A DNA stretch of 64,000 nt from Streptomyces sp. CB00316 (GCF_001905595.1 NZ_LIXI01000015.1:117516-181515); one strand, 5' to 3'. Counted from the first letter of the stretch, positions 7,418 to 16,251 are shown. Translations and numbers: made by a program. The notes: a model not told the origin generated them from the sequence alone.

Positions 7418-8507
7418 CTTCGTACCTGTTCTGACAGCGCGCAGTGATGTCGCTCAGGACCGCCACGGCCTGGCTGAAATCCACTTCCCCGGACTGCACC
7501 TCTGGTAGCTGGAAGAGCGCCTCCAGGATGGCTGCGTAGGCCAGCTGACCCGTAGCGATGGAGCCGCTACGCCTTCGGGCCGAGGTCAGCTGACAGACGG
7601 CGTAGACCTTGTCTGCGAAGGCGGCAAGGCGTTGACGGCCAAGCCCTACGGTGCTGCGCTGGGCCTGGCGGAAAGCGAGCATCGACTCATGCTGGCGCTC
7701 GGCCTCCGCCTCGGGTACGCCGGCGGGACGTAGCTTCTGTTGGAGGGCCATCAGGCGCTCGGTGGAGCCGTCACTGCGCAAGCCGGTGACCTTGCGTATA
7801 CAGCCGTCCAGGATGGTTCGGAAGTCCTCAGCAGTGTGACTTCGCGGGCGTAGCCCGGCCGCGCTCCGAGCGATGTACTGGACCAGCCCGCTCAGTACCT
7901 CGTCGACCTCAGGTATCAAGGGTTCCTGCCCGAGGTAGTCCCTGATGAGCGGGTACAAACGCCGGAAAGCCTCGCTCTCGACGTCCTCCGTGGTGCGGGC
8001 CGTGATGAGGACATCAAAGCGATCGACGCACCATCCGACGTCCCGGCCGTCACGCAGACTCAGCCCCGCGAGCTTCCCGACTACCTTGGTGTGGGTCGCG
8101 CTGCTCACCGGCTCACGCTTGCCATCGCGCTCGCAAGCGAAGGAGTACAGGTCAGCGAGGGGCGTCTCGTTCACGATGAGGGTGAACCGCGTGCCTTCGG
8201 GGAGCGGTTTTCCCATGAACAGCTTGCCGAGGTAGCTCGACTCCGCCGTTCTGTTCGCCTTCTCCTTGGACATGTCGGGACGGCAGACGTCAGCGATGCT
8301 GTGGCGCTTTCCGGGGCCTTCCACCGTCTTCACCTGCCGGTAGAAAGGCACGTCTCCGCGAAGGCAGAGGATGTCCTCCAGATCCTCCCAGGAGACCTCC
8401 GTCCAGTGGCCATCCAGCATGTCGAGACAGTCCAGCAGGGTGACCGCGTCCTGGTAGAGAAAGCCGCGCCGACTCCGACGCCCCCCATCAGCAGGTGCAA
8501 GCGTCAC
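7407..8507 (-). CDS. ABC-3C effector, DUF4297-like nuclease
   Basis: A 366-aa protein, first gene of the operon, GTG start at 8507 with AGGAG five bases upstream. The N-terminus has the DUF4297/Cap4-type nuclease pattern: RRSRRGFLYQDAVTLLDC, then an acidic WEDLEDI segment, then PFYRQVKTVEG, where the QVK supplies the PD-(D/E)XK lysine. Cap4 proteins of this family are double-strand DNA endonucleases in antiviral signalling. The remaining 220 residues are helical and probably dock to the middle component. With the two downstream genes it forms a complete ABC-3C operon. Alternative effector chemistry cannot be excluded. Confidence 0.8.
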   Translation of the reverse strand: MTLAPADGGRRSRRGFLYQDAVTLLDCLDMLDGHWTEVSWEDLEDILCLRGDVPFYRQVKTVEGPGKRHSIADVCRPDMSKEKANRTAESSYLGKLFMGKPLPEGTRFTLIVNETPLADLYSFACERDGKREPVSSATHTKVVGKLAGLSLRDGRDVGWCVDRFDVLITARTTEDVESEAFRRLYPLIRDYLGQEPLIPEVDEVLSGLVQYIARSAAGLRPRSHTAEDFRTILDGCIRKVTGLRSDGSTERLMALQQKLRPAGVPEAEAERQHESMLAFRQAQRSTVGLGRQRLAAFADKVYAVCQLTSARRRSGSIATGQLAYAAILEALFQLPEVQSGEVDFSQAVAVLSDITARCQNRYEDAS

Positions 8508-8694
8508 CGGCGCTCCTGCTGCGTCGCCGACCGGCTATAGCCGCAGAAGCGCTGCAAGTTCCTATTCGCATGATGCCCCCAACTACATATGGAGAGTGCA
8601 GTAGATCACCCAATGCACACGGATCACAACGATCCGTTCAGATGCATCCGCCCCCCATGCCATCGCCTCGGCCAAGCAACAATCACCGACTCCT

Positions 8695-8930
8695 CTTGCC
8701 GCCCCGCCGCAGGCCTGCGGCACGCCGCCCCCGTAAGCCGCCGCACCCCGCCCTACCGTCGCTCCCGTACGCGTCGATCGCGCAGCAGCAGCGCCGTGAT
8801 ACTCAGGTTCTTCCTGCTGGTGGCCCGGCCGCTCCGCCGCCCGCGCGTTCATCCAGCGGCACCGAGACGCCGACCGCGACCCGAAGGCGCTACCGCAGCT
8901 CTTCGAGGACTCGGAGACCGAGAAACGCCA
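8695..8930 (+). pseudogene. Decayed duplicate of the mrr 5' end
   Basis: The DNA closely matches the first 250 bases of the Mrr-like gene at 3351. A CCCCGCCGCAGGCCTGCGGC block is identical, then GTACGCGTCG and the CGTGAYACYCAGGT region recur. Small insertions move the reading frame: PPRRRPAARRP is in one frame and RDTQVL in another. The nuclease domain is missing. It is a dead fragment on the far side of the toxin-antitoxin and ABC-3C genes. Confidence 0.75.
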
Positions 8931-8959
8931 CCGTTCTTGTGGCGCGCGTCGGCTGAGGC

Positions 8960-9364
8960 TCAGGGTGGCCATGTGCGCAGTAGGTGGCGGATCTTCTCTG
9001 GTGGGCGTCCGGTGGTCTTGCTGGTCAGGTCCAGGGTGCAGGTGGCGATGTGGTGGAGGACGACGGCTTCGTACTGCAAGCGGCTGGTGGCCGGGATGGG
9101 GATCCGGTCGGCGCAGGTATGGACTGCGGTGGTGAAGAGGTCCCATGCGTACGCGGCGGGGTCGGTGCGCAGCATGATCTGTGACCAGTGGGCGGCCAGT
9201 TCACCGAAGGCGCGGCCCAGGACCAGGCTGCTGTCGGCCGGGGTGGTGTGGGCGTCGACGTACGCGCGGTAGGCCGGTTCCTGCAGGGTGTGGAAGGCGC
9301 GGAACGCCGCAGGCAGGACAATGCTCGGGACGCCGTGGGCGCGTGGCTCGGGCGGCGCGGTCAC
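8960..9364 (-). CDS. Sigma-70-like small protein
   Basis: A 134-aa protein with GTG start at 9364, overlapping the upstream regulator stop by four bases (GTGA). The N-terminal half (AAFRAFHTLQEPAYRAYV, then AFGELAAHWSQIM and DPAAYAWDLF) follows the region-2 pattern of small Streptomyces sigma-like proteins. The end (YEAVVLHHIATC, then TGRPPEKIRHLLRTW) resembles a weak region 4. Key aromatic and basic promoter-melting residues are not evident, so it may be a sigma-related regulator rather than a working sigma factor. Translational coupling to a double-HTH protein suggests the two act as a pair. Confidence 0.5.
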   Translation of the reverse strand: MTAPPEPRAHGVPSIVLPAAFRAFHTLQEPAYRAYVDAHTTPADSSLVLGRAFGELAAHWSQIMLRTDPAAYAWDLFTTAVHTCADRIPIPATSRLQYEAVVLHHIATCTLDLTSKTTGRPPEKIRHLLRTWPP

Positions 9365-10419
9365 CCGAAAGCTCCGGCGGAGATGGTGCAGGTGGAGCTG
9401 GCGGCAGCGCGGGTGGAGAGCACGGCCGCGCGGGCGGCATTCCACAACGGGCGGATGAGTTCGTGCTGTCCGCGGAGCGCGCTGACGAGGGCCTGGGTGG
9501 TGTCCCAGTCCGGGAGGCCCGGGCCGGTGAGTGCATGGTTGATCTGGTCGGTGGTCAGATGGGTACGGGCGGCCAGGGTCTGGACGTCGGGGTGGGCGGC
9601 GGCGGTGTGCAGGCCGCGCAGCGCGGCCTGGACGTCGGTGGTGCCGGCCAGGTTGTAGCCGCGGGCTGCCCGCCACAGGGGCAGGATCTCCTCGGGGTCG
9701 GTCTCCAGGGCCAGGGCGAGCTTCCGCGTGACGGGCCAGGAGGGGATGCGTTCGCCGCTGACGGCGCGGGAGATGTAGGAGGGGTCGACCCCGACCTCGG
9801 CGCCGAGCGCCTTGTACGTAGCGCTGCTGCGGCGGTGCAGGTGGGACAGCGCGCTCGCGAGCGTGGCGGCCGGGCCGCAGCCCGGCGCCGCACCGTCCAT
9901 GTCCCCGGTGCCGCCCTGGGGCCGGCGGGCGCGGGGCGGGCCGGGCGCCGGGTGCCGCCGGGGCCGGGACTGCTCGGGGATCCGTACGTCGGCTTCGGGG
10001 GACAGGCGCCGCTCGCGCCGGCCGGGTGCGCCCTCCAGCGACCTGGCCAGGGTGGTGGTGCTCATGTGGAGCCGCTGCGCGATCTCCGGCATCTTCATCC
10101 GCCCGTCGCGGCTCTGGAGGACGACGGCGGACTTGAGGTCCTTCCAGACCTTCTCGCACTCCACGAGCAGGGCCAGGTCCCGCTCGGGACTGTCGCCGCT
10201 CAGATCGAACAGAGCGGTGAGGCGGGTGAGTTCGGTCAGGGACGCCTCGGCGAAGGCACCGTTGTCGGCGGCGGGGCGTACCGAGCGGCGGTAGCGGGTG
10301 CCGCACGGGTCCGAGCAGTAGTGACGGCGGCGGCCGCGGGGGCTCTGCTTCACCAGGTTGAAGCAGCCGGGACCGCGGCAGGTGGTGGATTCCGACTGGT
10401 CGCGCGGGGACACGGGCAT
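9361..10419 (-). CDS. Double-HTH regulator with N-terminal Cys motif
   Basis: A 352-aa protein with three visible parts. Residues 13-43 hold four Cys (CRGPGC, then HYCSDPC), a likely zinc site. Residues 105-130 contain an HTH (MPEIAQRLHMSTTTLARSL). Residues 180-230 hold an XRE-type HTH (ALGAEVGVDPSYISRAVSG, then ALALETDPEEILPLW), followed by a helical tail. It starts at ATG 10419 with AGAAGG upstream. It lies directly ahead of the sigma-like gene and is coupled to it. It is probably a DNA-binding regulator of an accessory element; targets unknown. Confidence 0.7.
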   Translation of the reverse strand: MPVSPRDQSESTTCRGPGCFNLVKQSPRGRRRHYCSDPCGTRYRRSVRPAADNGAFAEASLTELTRLTALFDLSGDSPERDLALLVECEKVWKDLKSAVVLQSRDGRMKMPEIAQRLHMSTTTLARSLEGAPGRRERRLSPEADVRIPEQSRPRRHPAPGPPRARRPQGGTGDMDGAAPGCGPAATLASALSHLHRRSSATYKALGAEVGVDPSYISRAVSGERIPSWPVTRKLALALETDPEEILPLWRAARGYNLAGTTDVQAALRGLHTAAAHPDVQTLAARTHLTTDQINHALTGPGLPDWDTTQALVSALRGQHELIRPLWNAARAAVLSTRAAASSTCTISAGAFG

Positions 10420-10590
10420 GACCCTTCTGAGAATGCGTGTCAGGAAAGGCAGGGGGAAGAAAACGTCAGCTTTCGGCCTGCGGAGCAGGGCTCGGGACAG
10501 TGCGCACCATGCGGTACGACATCCCGGGCATCCGGGAGGTGGGCCGGGGCCGGGGGAGGGACGGAAGCGCTCGGCTTCCGCCCCGGCGCG

Positions 10591-10863
10591 TCAGGTCCGG
10601 TGAATGTGCTGGTAGTGGGCGCGGGAGTGGCGCAGGGTGGCGATGGCCAGTACGGCGCACGCCATGATGGCCTCGGCCGCCTCGGGCCGCAGAACCAGCG
10701 CAATACCGGCCAGTGGCATAACCACCAGGGGGCCTACCTGAATGCTGACCTGCTTGTCACGCAGCTCACGGGTTTCAATCACCCGTGCCGGAGGGATGCT
10801 ACGGTCTGGAAGCCCGTTCAGGGGGCCCTCCAAGGCCGTACTGGAGACGTGGTCGGGAGGCAT
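10591..10863 (-). CDS. Small membrane protein
   Basis: A 90-aa protein. ATG 10863 is preferred because AAGGAGG lies just upstream; an in-frame ATG further up lacks a site. The C-terminal half has two hydrophobic stretches (VGPLVVMPLAGIALVL and AIMACAVLAIATL). The N-terminal 40 residues are polar and end with a charged linker (RVIETRELRDKQ). No family recognised. It is separated from the double-HTH gene by about 170 bases with no evident gene. Confidence 0.55.
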   Translation of the reverse strand: MPPDHVSSTALEGPLNGLPDRSIPPARVIETRELRDKQVSIQVGPLVVMPLAGIALVLRPEAAEAIMACAVLAIATLRHSRAHYQHIHRT

Positions 10864-10869
10864 AGAGCC

Positions 10870-11509
10870 CTCCTTGATCATGGAGCGATGGGTTGAAGCC
10901 GGCTCTGGAGATTGGTTGACCGCCGCACCGGAGCCGGCACCTGCCCCGCGAACGTACAGGCTCACTCAACCGGCCCTCCACCGCTACCGTCCGTTAATTG
11001 GACGAACGGCGTTGCCGGTCCCACTTCACCCCGCAAGGTGATCCGAGGCGGTCACAAACGGGCCCGTCTCGCTCACGGACGCCCTGATGGTGACGGCTGT
11101 GCACATGAACCGGGCCTCTGCCCGACAGGCAGTTCGAAGCGGGCGGGCGGAGAGCTCCGCTGGCCGCACGACCGTACGGCCAGCGGACGCCCGCAGGATG
11201 AGCGGAAGCGCCGGTCGACCAGCACGGGCTGACGCCCGCCTCCCCGGATGCCACCACCTGAGATAGATGCGTCCGCACGGTGGCCGAGCCGGGCGGGGTG
11301 GCGTCGGCGGCCATGGCTCGTGCGGATTCGCTGGACATCACCCAGGCCACAGACGACTCAATGCCCGCGCCGTACCGCCGCCACGCGGGACGGCGCCCCG
11401 TCCGCGTGCGCGCCGGCCGCCGCGCACGCCGACGATCACCACCGCGGCCAGGCGTAGGGCCGTTTCCCCGTCAGGCAATCCTGGATCCGTGGAGCCGAGG
11501 GCTTGCAAA
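10870..11509. other. Gene-poor stretch, nothing recognised
   Basis: No reading frame here has a ribosome site, sensible composition or family signature. It separates the small membrane-protein gene from the ArsR operon, and its 3' end carries the ArsR operator region. Confidence 0.5.
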
Positions 11510-11533
11510 TTGGTAACCAAAAGCTTACCAATA
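11510..11533. promoter_or_regulatory. Probable ArsR-type operator
   Basis: ATTGGTAA (11510-11517) and TTACCAAT (11526-11533) form a perfect 8-bp dyad around an 8-base centre, ending four bases before the ArsR start codon. The position would let the repressor block its own promoter or the ribosome. It is an AT-rich island in GC-rich DNA. Confidence 0.7.
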
Positions 11534-11537
11534 AGGG

Positions 11538-11909
11538 GTGGACCCGTTCATCGCCCTGGCCGACCCCATACGCCGTGACTTGCTGCGCGCCCTCGCCTCC
11601 GGCCCGGCCCGGGTGGTCGACCTCGCGGCACGGCACCCGATCAGCCGGCCCGCGGTGAGCAAGCATCTGCGGCTACTCACGGAGGCAGGGCTGACCACCG
11701 TTGAGGACCGCGGTCGCGAGCGCCACTACGCGCTTGCCCGCCCGGGCCTCGCCCCGGTCCGCGCCCTGCTCGACGAGCTCGCCGGGCGCCGCCCCCCGAT
11801 CCCCGAGAGCGCCTTCGACGCCCTCGACCTGGAGGTCCGTAGAACCGTCCACGACCGCCGGGCCGGCACAGACGCCGCTCCCGGAAGACCGCAGGAGGAA
11901 ACGGCATGA
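11538..11909 (+). CDS. ArsR-family winged-helix repressor
   Basis: A 123-aa ArsR-type regulator with GTG start at 11538. The winged HTH is clear: ALADPIRRDLLRALASG, VVDLAARHPISRPAVSKHL, RLLTEAGLTTVEDRGRERHY. Metal-binding ELCVCDL-type Cys are absent, so it belongs to the non-metal subgroup that is typically paired with SRPBCC proteins. The stop overlaps the next ATG by four bases. A perfect dyad just upstream suggests autoregulation. The C-terminal tail is Asp/Arg-rich. Confidence 0.85.
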   Translation: MDPFIALADPIRRDLLRALASGPARVVDLAARHPISRPAVSKHLRLLTEAGLTTVEDRGRERHYALARPGLAPVRALLDELAGRRPPIPESAFDALDLEVRRTVHDRRAGTDAAPGRPQEETA

Positions 11910-12418
11910 CCAGCACCCCCACCGGGCGTCGCGTGACCATCGACGGCCTGGACAGCATCGCCTTCGACCGCACTTTCCGGGCTGGCATCAAGGATGTGTG
12001 GGCGGCGGTCACCGAACCGGACCGTCTGGCCCGATGGATCGGCGAATGGACCGGCGATCCATCGACCGGCTCGGTCGACTTCCGGATGCTCTACGAGGGC
12101 GACGAACACCAGGCCGAGCTCCTCACCATCCAGGAGTGCCAGGCCCCCCACCGTCTGGTCCTGAAGTCGCAGGTGCCCGGCCAGGAACTCATCTGGCACA
12201 TGACTCTCACGCTCGTCGAGCACGTAGGCACCACCACGCTCACCTTCACCCAGTCCGTCGGCGACGACCCGGCGATGGCGGGCGGAGTCGGCCCCGGCTG
12301 GGACTACTACCTCGACCGGCTCGTCGCCGCCGAGACCGGCGGTGACCCGGCATCCGTCGACTTCGGCGACTACCATCCGATCCACGAACAGCACTACCTC
12401 GACATGTTCAGCAGTTGA
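11906..12418 (+). CDS. SRPBCC/AHSA1-family protein
   Basis: A 170-aa START-like domain protein of the activator-of-Hsp90 (AHSA1) group. The pattern is IAFDRTFRAGIKDVWAAVT, DRLARWIGEW, then a strand-rich middle and the closing GWDYYLDRLVAA. The fold makes a deep hydrophobic pocket that binds small ligands. Pairing with an ArsR-like repressor by ATGA overlap is the standard arrangement, so expression should depend on that repressor. Ligand unknown. Confidence 0.85.
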   Translation: MTSTPTGRRVTIDGLDSIAFDRTFRAGIKDVWAAVTEPDRLARWIGEWTGDPSTGSVDFRMLYEGDEHQAELLTIQECQAPHRLVLKSQVPGQELIWHMTLTLVEHVGTTTLTFTQSVGDDPAMAGGVGPGWDYYLDRLVAAETGGDPASVDFGDYHPIHEQHYLDMFSS

Positions 12419-12655
12419 GCCCGACAAGTCACCGAGTACGGCGGTTTCGTTCCTCCGTCCCTCCTCCGAGAAGGGCGGCCTTGTGGGAGGGTGCTGACGG
12501 GGTGCGGGCATGACGAAGGGCAAGAGAGCCCGCGTGACGCGGTTCTGATCGGGACGTACCTCAGCCCTCTGTGCTCCCTCGTGGACGGCCGAGCGCCAGC
12601 CTCTCGACGAATGTCCTGCGGCTTCCGCCCTGCCTGGAACGTCCGCCCAGCGCAC

Positions 12656-13400
12656 TCAGGCCAGGTCGTCGGGAGTGAGGTCGGGGCGTAGCCGGTGCCA
12701 GGAGGGATTGCGCAGGCGTCCGGCGCGGGTGCGGGAGGTGTAGCGAACCTCGCCGACAAGGCGGGGGAGTACCCACCGGGCCCCGGTCACCGGCGGGACC
12801 TGCGCGAAGGGGCAAGCATCGATGGCCGTGGCCTGGAGGAGATCGGCGAGACGAGTGCGGTCGGCCTGGCTCCAGCCGGTGCCGACGCTGCCCGCGTAGT
12901 GCAGGAGTCCGTTGCGCCGCTCGCCGACCAGGACGGCCCCGGGCAGGCCGGTCAGCCGGCCTCGCCCGGGTACCCACCCGCCGATCACGACGTCGGCGAT
13001 CCGGTGGACCTTGATCTTCACCCAGGTTTTCGACCGTGCCCCGGGTTCGTACCGTGAGGTGAGTCCTTTCGCGATCAGCCCTTCCAGTCCGGCGTCCCGG
13101 GCCATTTCCCACGCCTGGGTCCCGTGTCCGACGATCGCCGAGGGTGTCGACCAGGCGGGCCCGGCCAGCTTGAGTCCTGCCAGACGTTCCCGTCGCTCCG
13201 CGTACGGCAGTTTGGTCAGGAGCCGGCCGTCGAGGTGCACGACGTCGAAGAGCATCAGGTGCGCGGGTACACGGGCCGCCATGCGCGCGGCCTCGGCGGG
13301 GGAGCCGGCGAGGCCCATTCTCTGCTGGAGGCGCTCGAAGTCGCTGCGGCCCGTCGAGTGCCACGATCTCCCCGTCCAGCACGACGAAGGAGAACAGCAT
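12656..13400 (-). pseudogene. ATP-dependent DNA ligase (LigD-type), truncated and frameshifted
   Basis: From 13318 to 12656 the protein reads as the C-terminal half of a LigD-like ligase: motif III (LMLFDVVHLDG), motif IV (GLEGLIAKG), motif V (KTWVKIK) and an OB-fold tail ending RPDLTPDDLA. Upstream, VVLDGEIVALDG is in another frame, so one base was gained or lost near 13345 inside the DFERLQQRMGL region. The adenylation lysine motif (KxDG) and everything before it are missing. The enzyme cannot form the AMP intermediate, so this is a remnant. Confidence 0.8.
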
Positions 13401-13710
13401 CACCGCGCAGCCGTACCGTGCCGTACCGCCGTGTGGTGGAGGGCGGTGTGCACGGTCGTGGCGTGGGGTCAGGAGACGGGGCGTACCTGGCGGTGTCGCT
13501 GGGCGTCGATGGAGGGGCGGCCGACAAGCACATCGGGCCCGAGCGCGTACAAGGGCAGCGAGCGGGTGGCTCGTCCCGCGACACCGCAGCGTCCGGCACG
13601 GCACGTCAGCCACCTTCGCCCGCACAGCGATAGTGGAAGCCTGGACGCGCGCGCTGCGGCGCTGGCTGGCGGGAATGGGGCGAGCGGGTTCGGGAGCCCC
13701 ACCGAGTGGC

Positions 13711-13716
13711 TACGGT
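13711..13716 (+). promoter_or_regulatory. -10 hexamer of a probable leaderless promoter
   Basis: TACGGT fits the actinobacterial TANNNT -10 and ends six bases before the GTG at 13723. That spacing is typical of leaderless transcripts. No Shine-Dalgarno sequence is present before this GTG. Confidence 0.5.
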
Positions 13717-13722
13717 CTGCTT

Positions 13723-14529
13723 GTGGTCGATCACGCGACGGCGTTTCGGTCCCTGGACGGTACCGCGTTGGTCGGCACGGTCTGCTCGGCGGAGACGTCG
13801 GCCGGGATGGCGGTGCTGGTCCACGGGGCAGGGGTGACCCGGGAGGAGGGTGGCTTCTTCACGCGCCTGGCCGTCGGCCTGGCCGCCTCCGGGGTGACCA
13901 GTCTGCGGTTCGACCTGCGGGCACACGGGGCCGGCGGCGGGCGGGAGTCGGAGCTGACGATCGCCTCGGTGACCAACGACATCCGCGCGGCCTGTGACCA
14001 CCTGCGTGCGCACACCGGCCGACCGCGCCCGGTGCACGTGATCGCCGCCTCGTTCTCCGGCGGCGCCGCCGCACTGCACGCCGCCCACCGGCCCGATGAT
14101 GTCGCCAAGTTGGTGCTGCTGAACCCGCGGCTGGACTACAAGGAGCGGTACATCACCTCCCGGCCGGGCTGGTCGGACGACTACCTGTCCAGGGAGATGG
14201 CCGTCCGGCTGGACGAGCACGGTTTCACCGAGAAGTCGCCGTTCGAGCTGAACAGGGCCCTGCTGAACGAGGTCTTCTACCTGAACACCCCGGCGATCCT
14301 GGCCGGGGTTCGGGCGCCGGTGCTGATGGTGCACGGCACCGCGGACACCTTCGTGCCCGTCGGGTCCTCCCGCCGTCACCGGCCGATGTTCGGCGGGCCG
14401 GTGGAACTGGTGGAGCTCGACGGTGCCCAGCACGGCTTCGCCGTCCACGACGACCCCCAGTACCTGCACCCGCAGTCGCAGGCATGGCAACGTGAGGTGA
14501 TCGGGAAGGTCAGCGCCTTCCTGGGTTAG
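13723..14529 (+). CDS. Alpha/beta hydrolase
   Basis: A 268-aa hydrolase from GTG 13723; a longer frame opens at 13633 but that extra part looks non-coding. The oxyanion region is GMAVLVHGAG, the nucleophile elbow is ASFSGG (Ser in GxSxG-like context), the acid is in LMVHGTADTFVPV and the final His in DGAQHGFAVH. The order Ser-Asp-His and the cap-like middle match serine hydrolases of the DUF1749/peptidase S9-like type. Substrate not predictable. It converges on a decayed TPR gene that starts one base past its stop. Confidence 0.75.
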   Translation: MVDHATAFRSLDGTALVGTVCSAETSAGMAVLVHGAGVTREEGGFFTRLAVGLAASGVTSLRFDLRAHGAGGGRESELTIASVTNDIRAACDHLRAHTGRPRPVHVIAASFSGGAAALHAAHRPDDVAKLVLLNPRLDYKERYITSRPGWSDDYLSREMAVRLDEHGFTEKSPFELNRALLNEVFYLNTPAILAGVRAPVLMVHGTADTFVPVGSSRRHRPMFGGPVELVELDGAQHGFAVHDDPQYLHPQSQAWQREVIGKVSAFLG

Positions 14530-14975
14530 GCCACCGCCAGCTCGTCCAGCCGCTGCCGGAATTCGCGTACGGCCGGGCGCTTGGCGTACGGCGTGAGGTC
14601 GTCGGCGGTGCGGTGGAGCTCGGAGAGGGCCTGTCCGAAGCGAGCGCCGGCGGCGAGCGCCAGTGAACCCAGCGCGGCGGTGGCGGCTTCGTCCGGTTCG
14701 CCGGCCGCGACCAGGGCGCCGGAGTACTGGGCGGTGAAGAACGCGCGGTCGCGGGGCGCGAACACGTCCGTGGCAAGGTGTTCGCCGAAGAGGCCGACGG
14801 CCCGTTCGCTGTGGCCGGCTTCGCGGTAGCAGATCGCGCTCTGCACCATCAGTCGCTCTCTGGTGTAGCTGTCGCCGAGCGGGCCGGTGCAGGTGGCGAG
14901 CCCGGTACGAACGGTGCTGAACACGCCTTCACGATCTGCTCGATAGACGCTTCGCCCGAAACGCTTCCTGGACAA
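14526..14975 (-). pseudogene. TPR regulator, N-terminally truncated
   Basis: The 149 aa correspond to the C-terminal TPR-like part of Streptomyces XRE/TPR regulators (RERLMVQSAICYREAGHSE, APRDRAFFTAQYSGALVAAG, closing VREFRQRLDEL). The expected N-terminal XRE HTH and first helices are absent; before about 14900 the similarity-like pattern stops and the DNA does not continue the gene. It is probably a remnant; a short expressed protein is possible but the first 25 residues look random. Confidence 0.6.
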
Positions 14976-15466
14976 AACGTTCGCCTCCGGGCCGTCCCTC
15001 TGTTCAAGAAGGTGTTCACGGAGAAAGTTAGGGCCGCGTCACCGCTCCTCGACGTACGAACCTTCGCCGACGAGTATCCCGCGACCCGCATGATCACTTC
15101 TGGATTCCCGTGAAGACGGCCGGACATGCGGCGTCCTTGCCTTGCTCCTGGTGCTCGGCACGCTGCGGGACAAGCTGCTCACCGACGAGCTCATGCTGAT
15201 AACGCTGGCCCGCTCTGACGTCCGTGGCGTGCGGCCGCCAGCTCGGCGCGCAGCGCGGCCACGTCGTCCTGGTCGTGCTCGTGCTCCTGGTGGCGCTTGT
15301 CTGTCCCGGCCGGGTAGGCCTCGGGGTCGGGACCGGCGGGAGTGTTCAGCCGGGTCCCGGCCGCGAGCAAGCCGCCAACAGGGAGGAGCCACTCGCGCGG
15401 ACGGGACCCGCGGGGCACAGACGGGCCGACGGCACACATCGAGGCCAGGAAGTCCAGCGGCCGCGG
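14976..15466. other. Stretch without a supported gene
   Basis: A minus-strand frame at 15191-15439 ends with a charged helix (DQDDVAALRAELAAAR), reminiscent of small Streptomyces proteins with a terminal coiled coil, but it has no ribosome site. I see no other candidate. Confidence 0.35.
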
Positions 15467-15895
15467 TCAGGGCCGCCAGTAAGGCGCGCACAGCAGGTCC
15501 TTGTAATTGCCGTCGTCCAGACAGATACGCACGAGCCGGGCTCCACCGACTAGGTCTGCCGGAACGACGAAACTGAAGGTTCTGGTCGTACCGCAGGCCG
15601 TGTCACTGGGATCGGAGCCCTTTGTACCCACTAGCCCACGGTTGGCGTCGTAGGTGCGCCCCCAGGTGAGGCGGCAGTACTCGCGGCCGGCCGAACTCAC
15701 CGACTTGTGTGTCCCCTCCACGAGGACCGACCGGTTGTACCAGGTCAACTTGCCGTCGGTCCATGTGTTTCCGACCTCGACGCGGAACGGGCTGACGGGG
15801 TAGTCGGCTGCCTGGGCGTTGACGGTGGGAGCGCCGAGCAAAGCGCCCGCTGTCAGTGCCACGGCACCGAGGGCGGCGGCGAGTTTCGTACGCAA
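15467..15895 (-). CDS. Small secreted protein
   Basis: A 142-aa exported protein. A TTG start at 15895 is chosen because GGAGG lies five bases upstream; an ATG at 15931 has no site. The signal peptide is LAAALGAVALTAGALLG with an AQA-like cleavage site near residue 28. The mature part is strand-rich with four Cys (YCRLTW, DTACGTT, RICLDD, LLCAPYW), likely two disulfides. Family not recognised. No neighbour on the same strand suggests a pathway. Confidence 0.65.
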   Translation of the reverse strand: MRTKLAAALGAVALTAGALLGAPTVNAQAADYPVSPFRVEVGNTWTDGKLTWYNRSVLVEGTHKSVSSAGREYCRLTWGRTYDANRGLVGTKGSDPSDTACGTTRTFSFVVPADLVGGARLVRICLDDGNYKDLLCAPYWRP

Positions 15896-16251
15896 TGTGA
15901 CCTCCAGGATGTGAGCCGGTTGCGGCTTCACATGTTCCAGGAGGGGGATGCCCGAGGCCCAGGCCCGATCTGGCCAACTCCCCGCCTACAGGGGCGATCC
16001 GGACGATCCACGACCAGTGCGGGCGGAGTGTTCGTGGCGGCCCGGGTGGGTGGGGCGTGGAGGAGCCCGCCTGGCCCGCAGCCGTAATCCGTAGACAAGC
16101 GAAAATTCGACCTGATTAGCCCTTATAGGGTGGCTTTGACTGTCGAATCATGGGCAGTGCTGGTGCTAGTAGGGCAGCGACTCTGTGCAGTGCTCGCGTG
16201 GACGTCGTGGCCTGTGATGTCCCGGCCTGCACGAATTGGAAGGACAGACGA

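Noticed and set aside
8960..10306. 448-aa frame joining the sigma-like protein to upstream DNA
   Set aside because: The first 314 residues are a Pro/Arg-rich shadow of the double-HTH gene; GTG 9364 is the real start.
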